NCBI GenBank assembly: GCA_029940245.1
Contig: JAOZRF010000135.1
Coordinates: 1 to 7,256, forward strand
DNA length: 7,256 nt
Source: Desulfobacula sp.
Lineage (GTDB): Bacteria; Desulfobacterota; Desulfobacteria; Desulfobacterales; Desulfobacteraceae
Direction of reading: 5' to 3'
The notes below the pieces were generated by a model. The model made no database searches and was not told where the DNA came from. It worked only from the letters and a program-made list of their open reading frames with translations. Within the stretch, counting starts at the first letter, position 1. Each line of letters opens with the position of its first letter. A program made the translations under genes and the position numbers. Below, one piece after another: positions 1-5,333 of the stretch.

Positions 1-274
1 TTTCACACCACCCTTCACCCAAATAGTCTCCGTTCTGGGTGACGCTCCCAAAGAAAATATCTTCAGGGATTTTAAACTCCTGCATCCGTTCATTGAGATA
101 GGTGGTGAGAATCTGTTTTTTGGTAAGATGATTTTCCAGGTGACAGGCCAAAACCCCCTCTTTAAATTTTCTCATATAGCTTTTATTGCTTGAAAACAAC
201 AATCCTTTTATCACCTGTTGTGTGATGGTGGAACCACCCTGACACCATGCCCAAGATAATGTCCGGTTGAAGTT
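1..274 (-). pseudogene. Fragment of a GT51 peptidoglycan glycosyltransferase (PBP1-type) domain, N-terminus missing, runs off left edge
   Basis: The minus-strand frame open from 274 to the window edge encodes the second half of a GT51 transglycosylase core: QGGSTITQQ, then a RKFKE segment, [11 protein letters not shown] and YLN. This is the order seen in class A penicillin-binding proteins and MtgA, which polymerise lipid II at the outer face of the inner membrane. The frame is closed upstream by a stop at 275-277, and no ATG precedes the motif. The membrane anchor and the first GT51 motif with the catalytic Glu, which lie before QGGSTITQQ in this family, are therefore absent. After YLN (about position 92) the usual continuation (aromatic/Gly-rich, then a GxxAA stretch) is not recognisable, and the remaining 30 residues match nothing I know. 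It lies only about 10 bp beyond the kinase stop codon. I read it as a decayed or recombined remnant. What lies left of base 1 is unknown, so a chimeric gene is possible. Confidence 0.7.
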
Positions 275-286
275 TTAATTTTGTCA

Positions 287-1840
287 TCAGTATTTTGGAT
301 ATCCCGTGATTTGCTGGATTTTTGAATATAAGGGTTCAAGGGCCTTGTACATTTTGCTGTAAACTTTTGAGTAAAGTTCCTTGTAAATTTCAACATTGTT
401 CTGATCAGGCTCAAAAACCTTTTTAATTTTAATCATATTTTCAATGGCCGCATCAAAACTCGAATATATGCCGATACCCCTGGCAACAATAATGGCGGCC
501 CCAAGTCCGGAGGTTTCATGGGTCCTGCCCTTGACCATGGGAATATCAAAAATATCAGCCGTAATTTTGCAGATTTCATCACTCTGGGACGCACCGCCTG
601 AAACGGCAGCTTTTTCGATCTTGATTTTTGTTTTTTTCTCTATTTTTTTTCTGCCTTCGAAAAGTGCAAATCCAAGGCCTTCAATAACGGCACGGTATAT
701 GTGAGCTTTTTTGTGCACATCCCCAAAACCGATCATGGCACCTTTGGCTTTTGGCTGGTCAAGACCTGGGCCCCAGTAAGGCTGTACAATAAGCCCCATG
801 GAACCGGGTTCAGTCCGGGCTAAAAACCGGTTTAAGATTTCTTCAGCAGGGATGCCGGCTTTTTTTGCCTGTTCAACTTCTTTTTGGGCAAACTCTTTTT
901 TAAACCAGGTAATCATCCAGAAGCCCCTGAAGATCTCAACCTCGGAATTATATAATCCCGGTACGGGGGCAGGATAGGCAGGCAACAATCTGATGGCCTC
1001 AAAATATTTGTCAGAAATGGTCTGTACCGTTGCAATGGTCCCGAAACTAAGATTTGCCATGTTCTGCTTGATCACTCCTGCACCAAGGGTTTCACAACCT
1101 TTGTCAGAACCGCATGCAATCACGGGGATTCCTTTTTCAAGACCGGTTGCTTCTGCAGCCTGGTAAGTGATTGTTCCCAGAATTTCACCAGGGATGGCAA
1201 TCTGGGGCAGTTTTTCTTTTTCAATGGGAAAAAGTATTGCCGGAAGCTCATATTTTTTTGCCCAGGTCTGTTTTTTATAGCTAAAAGGAACATGGCCTAT
1301 CTGGGATGCAACAGAATCAACAAAATTCCCTGTGAGCCTGAAATTCAGGAAGCCTGAAATCTGAAGATATTTATGGGTTTTTTCCCAGATCTCAGGCTGG
1401 TTCTGCCTGATCCAGTTGGATTTGCCCTCTGCCTGGATTCCTACAATAAGTTTTTCAAGGTTCACCATTTTCAGGCCCAGGTTCAATAGCCCTTTAACTG
1501 CAAAAAAAGGCCGGGCCTTTCTCTGGTCAAGCCATATAATCGCAGGTCGTAAAGGGTTACCGTTTTCATCAACATTTATCATGCTGTCTCTCTGGGATGT
1601 GATCCCGATACCGGCAATCCTGGAAAAATTTTCTCTATTTAAGAATTTAAGCTTTTGACAGGCTTTGGCAATGCTGTTCCAATAAAGTTCAGGGTCTTGT
1701 TCAGCCCATCCCGGGTGTTTGGAAAAATAGGGTTCATACTCAATCTGTACCCTTTCAAGGAGTTCTCCTTTTTGGGAAAAAATGATGGCCCGAAGGCTCT
1801 GGGTCCCGCAATCTATTGCAAGTATTGTTTTATCGACCAA
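287..1840 (-). CDS. FGGY-family carbohydrate/polyol kinase
   Basis: This is a 517-residue ATP-dependent kinase of the FGGY family (xylulokinase/glycerol kinase superfamily), a cytoplasmic enzyme that phosphorylates a sugar or polyol. The N-terminal phosphate-binding motif IDCGTQSLRA is at residues 9-18. PGWAEQDPELYW (43-54) and GITSQR (79-84) are typical of the first domain. The probable catalytic Asp is D246 in ACGSDKG, SFGTIA is at 265-270, and the adenosine-site SGGASQS at 414-420. Length is normal for the family and the frame is unbroken. The start is TTG (1838-1840): a strong AAGGAGA lies about 6-7 bases upstream, and no ATG precedes the conserved N-terminus. It is transcribed away from the SDR/FAD-oxidase genes and shares their control region, which suggests a common substrate. 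The mix of xylulokinase-like and glycerol-kinase-like features does not fix the substrate, so no gene symbol is given. Confidence 0.93.
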   Translation of the reverse strand: MVDKTILAIDCGTQSLRAIIFSQKGELLERVQIEYEPYFSKHPGWAEQDPELYWNSIAKACQKLKFLNRENFSRIAGIGITSQRDSMINVDENGNPLRPAIIWLDQRKARPFFAVKGLLNLGLKMVNLEKLIVGIQAEGKSNWIRQNQPEIWEKTHKYLQISGFLNFRLTGNFVDSVASQIGHVPFSYKKQTWAKKYELPAILFPIEKEKLPQIAIPGEILGTITYQAAEATGLEKGIPVIACGSDKGCETLGAGVIKQNMANLSFGTIATVQTISDKYFEAIRLLPAYPAPVPGLYNSEVEIFRGFWMITWFKKEFAQKEVEQAKKAGIPAEEILNRFLARTEPGSMGLIVQPYWGPGLDQPKAKGAMIGFGDVHKKAHIYRAVIEGLGFALFEGRKKIEKKTKIKIEKAAVSGGASQSDEICKITADIFDIPMVKGRTHETSGLGAAIIVARGIGIYSSFDAAIENMIKIKKVFEPDQNNVEIYKELYSKVYSKMYKALEPLYSKIQQITGYPKY

Positions 1841-1978
1841 AACAAGTCTCCTTAAAATTTTTGAGTGGGCCCTTACCCAACGCTTTTTATCCCATGAAAG
1901 AAATGGTTTGCATATTTTTTCAATTTTATCAAGATATGCTTTACCGCAATAGGAAAATTCTTTACAAAAAACAAACTA

Positions 1979-1994
1979 TGGAATATTGGTTGCT
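1979..1994 (+). promoter_or_regulatory. Candidate sigma-54 (-24/-12) promoter for the SDR operon
   Basis: TGG at 1979-1981 and TTGCT at 1990-1994 place the invariant GG and GC exactly ten bases apart, as in the sigma-54 consensus TGGCAC-N5-TTGCW. The CAC following TGG is replaced by AAT, so the match is partial. Transcription would begin near 2005, giving a leader of about 125 bases that includes the repeats and hairpins. No sigma-70 promoter of better quality was seen on this strand. Sigma-54 control with enhancer-binding proteins is common in Desulfobacterota, but no activator gene is in the window. Confidence 0.28.
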
Positions 1995-2019
1995 GACATA
2001 AATTGTTTTAGGATTTAGG

Positions 2020-2047
2020 TTAAAACTTAAAACCTAAGACTTAAAAC
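2020..2047 (+). repeat. Four tandem heptamers, consensus TTAAAAC
   Basis: Units are TTAAAAC (2020-2026), TTAAAAC (2027-2033), CTAAGAC (2034-2040) and TTAAAAC (2041-2047): three identical copies and one with two changes, all in register. The array overlaps a 7-bp inverted repeat, TTAGGTT (2015-2021) and AACCTAA (2031-2037), which could be an operator or a weak hairpin. It lies between the putative promoter and the first leader hairpin. Confidence 0.75.
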
Positions 2048-2048
2048 C

Positions 2049-2077
2049 GTGCCTGAGCAAGGTTTTCGTTCAGGCAC
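2049..2077 (+). promoter_or_regulatory. Leader hairpin 1 upstream of the SDR
   Basis: GTGCCTGA (2049-2056) pairs perfectly with TCAGGCAC (2070-2077). The stem extends inward by a G-U and a C-G pair, leaving a 9-base loop (2059-2067). It is the most G+C-rich element of an otherwise A+T-rich spacer. No U-tract follows on the plus strand (the next bases are TAAATAAACATA), so it does not look like an intrinsic terminator in that direction. mRNA stabiliser, attenuator part or protein-binding site are all possible. Confidence 0.6.
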
Positions 2078-2089
2078 TAAATAAACATA

Positions 2090-2111
2090 AAAAGGTGTTG
2101 AAAAACCTTTT
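2090..2111 (+). promoter_or_regulatory. Leader hairpin 2 immediately before the SDR ribosome binding site
   Basis: AAAAGGT (2090-2096) is complementary to ACCTTTT (2105-2111) around an 8-base loop. The stem is short and mostly A-U. It ends five bases before the AAGGAG ribosome binding site at 2117-2122. It could pause polymerase or tune access to the site, but a stem this weak may have no role. Confidence 0.4.
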
Positions 2112-2131
2112 ATACGAAGGAGTTTGAACCA

Positions 2132-2908
2132 ATGAGTATTGATGCGTTTTCCATGGATTTTTTTTCCTTAAAGGGAAAAACAGCCATTGTGACCGGTGGT
2201 AACAGCGGACTTGGGCTGGCTTTTTCAACGGCTTTGGCAAAAGCCGGAGCCAATCTTTTTATTCCAACTGCTGTCATGGATGATGGGAAGGCAAGGCAAT
2301 TAATTGAAAAACAGGGAAATGCCGTGGAATTGATGAAAAAGGATATCACTGAAGCCTGTGCCCCGAAACAAATCATGGAAGCCTGTGTTAAAAAATTCGG
2401 CACCGTTGATATTTTAGTCAATAACGCGGGGATATGTAAATTGAATTCCGTATTGGAATTTGACCGCAAAGACTGGGATCCCATGATTGCCGTCAATCTG
2501 ACGGCTGCATTTGAATTAAGCCATGAAGCTGCCAAAATAATGATCGCCCAAAAAAGCGGCAAGATGATCAATATCTGCTCTCTGTTTTCTTATCTGGGAG
2601 GGCAATGGTCTGCTGCCTATGCTGCCACCAAACATGGCATTGCCGGGCTGACCAAAGCCTATTGCGATGAACTGGCCCGGTATAATATTCAGGTAAACGG
2701 CATTGCACCGGGATATTATGCCACGGAACTCACCACGGTGACAAGGAGCAATCCTGAAACCAATAAAAGGGTATTGGATCATATCCCCGCCAATCGATGG
2801 GGGGAACTCCAGGATTTGATGGGAACTGCTGTATTTCTGGCAAGCCGGGCTTCTGATTATGTGAATGGTCATGTGCTTGTTGTTGACGGGGGTTACCTGG
2901 TACGATAG
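2132..2908 (+). CDS. Short-chain dehydrogenase/reductase (classical SDR, KduD/FabG-like)
   Basis: This is a 258-residue NAD(P)-dependent oxidoreductase with a Rossmann fold, expected in the cytoplasm. The cofactor-binding TGGNSGLG is at residues 21-28 and NNAG at 97-100. The complete catalytic tetrad is N122, S150, Y163 and K167 (YAATK), with APG at 192-194. The SLFS-Y-GG stretch before the catalytic Tyr resembles 2-deoxy-D-gluconate 3-dehydrogenase (KduD) type SDRs, so oxidation of a secondary hydroxyl on a sugar acid or polyol is plausible. No clear acidic residue ends the second beta strand (FIPTAVMDD, 43-51), so the NAD/NADP preference is uncertain. The ATG at 2132 follows AAGGAG with nine-base spacing. 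It is the first gene of the plus-strand cluster, 32 bp before the FAD oxidase, and probably shares its substrate chain. The exact substrate is unknown. Confidence 0.93.
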   Translation: MSIDAFSMDFFSLKGKTAIVTGGNSGLGLAFSTALAKAGANLFIPTAVMDDGKARQLIEKQGNAVELMKKDITEACAPKQIMEACVKKFGTVDILVNNAGICKLNSVLEFDRKDWDPMIAVNLTAAFELSHEAAKIMIAQKSGKMINICSLFSYLGGQWSAAYAATKHGIAGLTKAYCDELARYNIQVNGIAPGYYATELTTVTRSNPETNKRVLDHIPANRWGELQDLMGTAVFLASRASDYVNGHVLVVDGGYLVR

Positions 2909-2940
2909 ATTTAAATAAAAACCCATTAAAAGGAATCAAA

Positions 2941-4401
2941 ATGAAATTAACCAGGAAAGAAATTGTTGATCAATTAAAAAATATCGCAGGTAAGGACCGT
3001 GTGATCACGGATGAGCAGGTGTTAAAGGAAAATAGTCACGACCGGTATAAAAAATTTGAAACAATTTTTGGTGTTTATACCAACCCGATTCCTGCGGCCT
3101 TGGTAAAACCTGCCGACACAAAGCAGGTTTCCAGTATATTAAAATTCTTAAACAAAAATAACATCAATTGTGTTGCCAGGACCGGGGGAACAGCCACTGA
3201 AGGAGGACTTGAAACCATTGTTGAAAATTCAGTGGTTCTTGATGGTTCTCAAATGAATCAAATCATTAAGATTGATGAGACCAATATGCTGGCAACGGCC
3301 CAGTGCGGGGTGAATCTTGGCGAGCTGGAAGACCGACTCCGCAAGCAGGGCTTTACCACAGGTCATTCCCCCCAGTCCCAACCTCTGGCCAATATGGGAG
3401 GACTGGTTGCAACCCGCAGTATAGGTCAGTTTTCCACTCTTTATGGTGCGATTGAGGATATGGTCATCGGCCTGGAAGCTGTTTTCCCCAATGGTGAGAT
3501 TACCCGAATTAAAAATGTTCCCCGCCGTGCCTGCGGCCCGGACATCCGCCATGTGATTATCGGTAATGAAGGCGCTCTTTGCTATATCACTGAAGTAACG
3601 GTTAAAATTTATAAATACTTTCCTGAAAACAATGCCTTCCTTGCCTGGGCATTGGATGATATGAAAACGGGATTTACGATTTTGCGGGAAGTCATGGTGG
3701 AAGGCTTCCGCCCTTCTGTTGCACGGCTCTATGATGCAGAAGACGGGGTTCAGCACAGCTTTGACCAGTTTGCAGAAGACAAATGCGTCCTGATGTTCAT
3801 GGCAGAAGGCAATGAGCACGTTGCCAGGGCCACGGCCCTCGGCATTGCAGAGGTTGTTGAAAAATATGACGGGTGCCGGCCAATCAAGGCTAAAATCATT
3901 GAGAACTGGTTTAATCATTTAAACTGGGGTCCGGAAAAAATTACTGAAGAACGCGAGCTCATCCGCAAAAATCTGCATATTGGATTTACAACAGAAGTTT
4001 CAGCCAACTGGGATTGCATCAACACCATCTATGAAAATGCCCTTAAACGGATCAAAGCAGACTTTCCCCATATCGATGACTTAACCATGCTCGGCGGCCA
4101 CTCCTCCCATAGTTACCAGACGGGAACCAATCTATACTTTGTATATGACTACGATGTTGTGGACTGTAAACCGGAACAGGAAATTAATAAGTATCATATC
4201 CCCTTAAATGCCTTGATCGTTGAAGAAACTCTGAAGGCAGGAGGTTCAATGGCACACCATCATGGTATCGGCAAATACAGGACACAGTGGACCAGGCAGG
4301 AGCATGGCTCAGCCTATTATATTTTAAAAGGACTGAAGGATCAGTTTGATCCCAATGGTATCATGAACACAGGGACCATTTACCCGGTGGAACCAGAATA
4401 G
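2941..4401 (+). CDS. FAD-binding oxidase of the alkyldihydroxyacetonephosphate synthase (AGPS) type
   Basis: This 486-residue flavoprotein belongs to the PCMH/VAO fold. The FAD-binding VARTGGTATEGG is at residues 78-89, GHSPQSQPLANMGGLVATR at 141-159, and GNEGALCYITE at 208-218. Its whole length resembles AGPS, which exchanges the acyl group of acyl-DHAP for a fatty alcohol. The GFTTGH (137-142) and YGAIEDMV (168-175) blocks, GPDIRHVIIGNEG (199-211), RPSVARLYD (257-265), GTNLYF (395-400) and GGSMAHHHGIGK (434-445) all match that family. R262, Y399 and H439-H441 sit where human AGPS has Arg419, Tyr578 and the His triplet. It lacks the N-terminal extension of the eukaryotic enzyme. AAAAGGA lies six bases before the ATG. 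The ETF genes downstream favour a redox enzyme (hydroxyacid or polyol oxidase), whereas AGPS itself has no net redox change; the real reaction is open. Confidence 0.87.
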   Translation: MKLTRKEIVDQLKNIAGKDRVITDEQVLKENSHDRYKKFETIFGVYTNPIPAALVKPADTKQVSSILKFLNKNNINCVARTGGTATEGGLETIVENSVVLDGSQMNQIIKIDETNMLATAQCGVNLGELEDRLRKQGFTTGHSPQSQPLANMGGLVATRSIGQFSTLYGAIEDMVIGLEAVFPNGEITRIKNVPRRACGPDIRHVIIGNEGALCYITEVTVKIYKYFPENNAFLAWALDDMKTGFTILREVMVEGFRPSVARLYDAEDGVQHSFDQFAEDKCVLMFMAEGNEHVARATALGIAEVVEKYDGCRPIKAKIIENWFNHLNWGPEKITEERELIRKNLHIGFTTEVSANWDCINTIYENALKRIKADFPHIDDLTMLGGHSSHSYQTGTNLYFVYDYDVVDCKPEQEINKYHIPLNALIVEETLKAGGSMAHHHGIGKYRTQWTRQEHGSAYYILKGLKDQFDPNGIMNTGTIYPVEPE

Positions 4402-4441
4402 CGAGTGCATTCCCGGTGGCTTGCCACGGGGTTAGCGAGTG
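4399..4441 (+). repeat. REP-like hairpin unit 1 flanked by a 9-bp direct repeat
   Basis: TAGCGAGTG occurs at 4399-4407 (its TAG is the stop codon of the FAD oxidase) and again at 4433-4441. Between them is ATTCCC followed by GTGG-CTTG-CCAC, a stem closed by a CUUG tetraloop, with an outer CCC/GGG pairing across a G-G mismatch. The direct repeats may be part of the repeat unit or a target duplication. It shares a core pattern with the element at 4471-4503. It is not followed by a T-tract, so a terminator role is unlikely. Confidence 0.6.
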
Positions 4442-4470
4442 AATCAAAAATGACAGAATACCTTACTGGG

Positions 4471-4503
4471 AAGATTCCCTGCAGCTTGCTGCGAAGGAGT
4501 CTT
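4471..4503 (+). promoter_or_regulatory. REP-like hairpin unit 2 containing the etfB ribosome binding site
   Basis: ATTCCC is followed by GCAG-CTTG-CTGC, again a CUUG-capped stem. The outer arms AAGA (4471-4474) and TCTT (4500-4503) can pair, with CC (4478-4479) against GG (4496-4497) and small bulges. The etfB ribosome binding site GAAGGAG (4493-4499) forms the 3' arm, nine bases before the ATG. Folding of this RNA would hide the site. Compared with unit 1, both sides of the inner stem changed together (GTGG/CCAC to GCAG/CTGC). Confidence 0.55.
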
Positions 4504-4508
4504 CAATA

Positions 4509-5333
4509 ATGAAAATTGCCGTCTGTTTTAAAATTATAGCGGATTACGACAGGATGTCGGAAAAAGACTGGGAATGGGATGACCGTCATTTTATTGATAT
4601 AAGTTTTGTCAGACATATTTTCAATTGTTTTGATGAAAGTGCATTGGAAATGACTTTAAAGCTTTCCAAGCAATTGGAAAACCTGCCGGATCCTTGTGAA
4701 CTCACTGCATTAACAGTGGATGATGAACAAGGGGACCTTTTTCTCAAACACTTGATTGCCATTGGTTTTGACCATGGCGTACGAATTCAGTGTGACGGCA
4801 GGCTTGACATGAGGTTTAATTCCCATGGAATTTCTAATTTGATTTCAAGGTATATCAGGCAAGAGGGTCAAACACTTGTAATTCTGGGTTATCAGGGAGG
4901 GGACGGTGACAATGGCCAGACAGGATTTTTAGTTGCCGAACACTTGGGATGGCCCTGCATTCGAGAGGTTATTGAGGTCACTGTGGCAGAGTCATCTGAC
5001 TTGCTGAAGGTTAAAAGCCGGATTGATGGGGCAACTCTGGTTCAAAGGGTTAAGCTGCCCATGGTGTTGATCATGGGCCATTCCCTGGATTCTCCCTATC
5101 TGCGGGTCCCGACCCTGAAACAAAAATTAAATGCTAAAAAAAAGCCCTTGACCATTGTGTCCAGCACTGAGCTGGGGCTTGATAATGATGCATTGCACAG
5201 CAAGGACAAAACCCTTATGGATTTACACCGGCACAATCCAGGCAAATCCTGTGTTTTTCTGGAAGGTAAAACCGCTCAAGAACAGGCAAAAAAACTATAT
5301 GATAAATATCTCAAACAGAGGCTGTCGTTATGA
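4509..5333 (+). CDS. etfB: Electron transfer flavoprotein, beta subunit
   Basis: This 274-residue EtfB/FixA-family protein forms a heterodimer with EtfA and carries electrons from a flavin dehydrogenase as a soluble cytoplasmic partner. Diagnostic features are the N-terminal MKIAVCFK strand, FDESALEMTLKL (41-52), the nucleotide-binding GDGDNGQTG (131-139) followed by LAEHLGWP-like AEHLGWP (143-149), and SPYLRVPTLKQKLNAKKKPL (195-214). That last block contains the dehydrogenase recognition-loop region of the family. Length is close to the usual 250-270, with a somewhat longer acidic N-terminal loop (DWEWDD, 20-25). Translation starts at the ATG after GAAGGAG, which lies in a hairpin arm. The stop overlaps the etfA start (ATGA), so the two subunits are probably coupled 1:1. 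Whether this ETF is bifurcating (second FAD in EtfB) or conventional (AMP in EtfB) cannot be told by eye. Confidence 0.93.
   Translation: MKIAVCFKIIADYDRMSEKDWEWDDRHFIDISFVRHIFNCFDESALEMTLKLSKQLENLPDPCELTALTVDDEQGDLFLKHLIAIGFDHGVRIQCDGRLDMRFNSHGISNLISRYIRQEGQTLVILGYQGGDGDNGQTGFLVAEHLGWPCIREVIEVTVAESSDLLKVKSRIDGATLVQRVKLPMVLIMGHSLDSPYLRVPTLKQKLNAKKKPLTIVSSTELGLDNDALHSKDKTLMDLHRHNPGKSCVFLEGKTAQEQAKKLYDKYLKQRLSL

Larger units (their letters stand above)
1841..2131. promoter_or_regulatory. Divergent intergenic control region between the kinase and the SDR operon
   Basis: This 291-bp A+T-rich stretch separates the start codons of the minus-strand kinase and the plus-strand SDR. It contains no convincing gene; the open frames crossing it are short and lack conserved features. 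It should hold both promoters. On the kinase side (about 1841-1975) I see no clear -35/-10 pair. On the SDR side are a sigma-54-like element (1979-1994), a heptamer array (2020-2047), two hairpins (2049-2077 and 2090-2111) and the SDR ribosome binding site AAGGAG at 2117-2122, nine bases before the ATG. A long, structured 5' leader for the SDR mRNA is likely. Confidence 0.7.

Noticed and set aside
1..100. A frameshift restoring the missing GT51 C-terminal motifs
   Set aside because: The two other minus-strand frames after YLN were read: one stops at once and the other shows no GT51-like sequence.
211..414. Small minus-strand frame crossing from the kinase 3' end into the GT51 fragment
   Set aside because: It reads both regions in the wrong frame; the GT51 motifs appear only in the frame that is open from 274 to 1.
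1910..1939. Inverted repeat GCATAT / ATATGC with an 18-base spacer
   Set aside because: Six-base A+T-rich arms this far apart are expected by chance in such a spacer, and nothing else supports an operator.
2049..2077. Hairpin 1 as an intrinsic terminator
   Set aside because: No T-tract follows on the plus strand, and on the minus strand it would sit upstream of the kinase start with only a short GGTTTTAAG after it.
2110..2926. Minus-strand open frames opposite the SDR gene
   Set aside because: They overlap a complete SDR with all catalytic motifs and have no conserved features or ribosome binding site of their own.
3229..3918. Long minus-strand open frame (229 codons) opposite the AGPS-like gene
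   Set aside because: It is antisense to a strongly conserved coding region, shows no recognisable motif and has an unnatural composition; it is a shadow of the plus-strand codon pattern.
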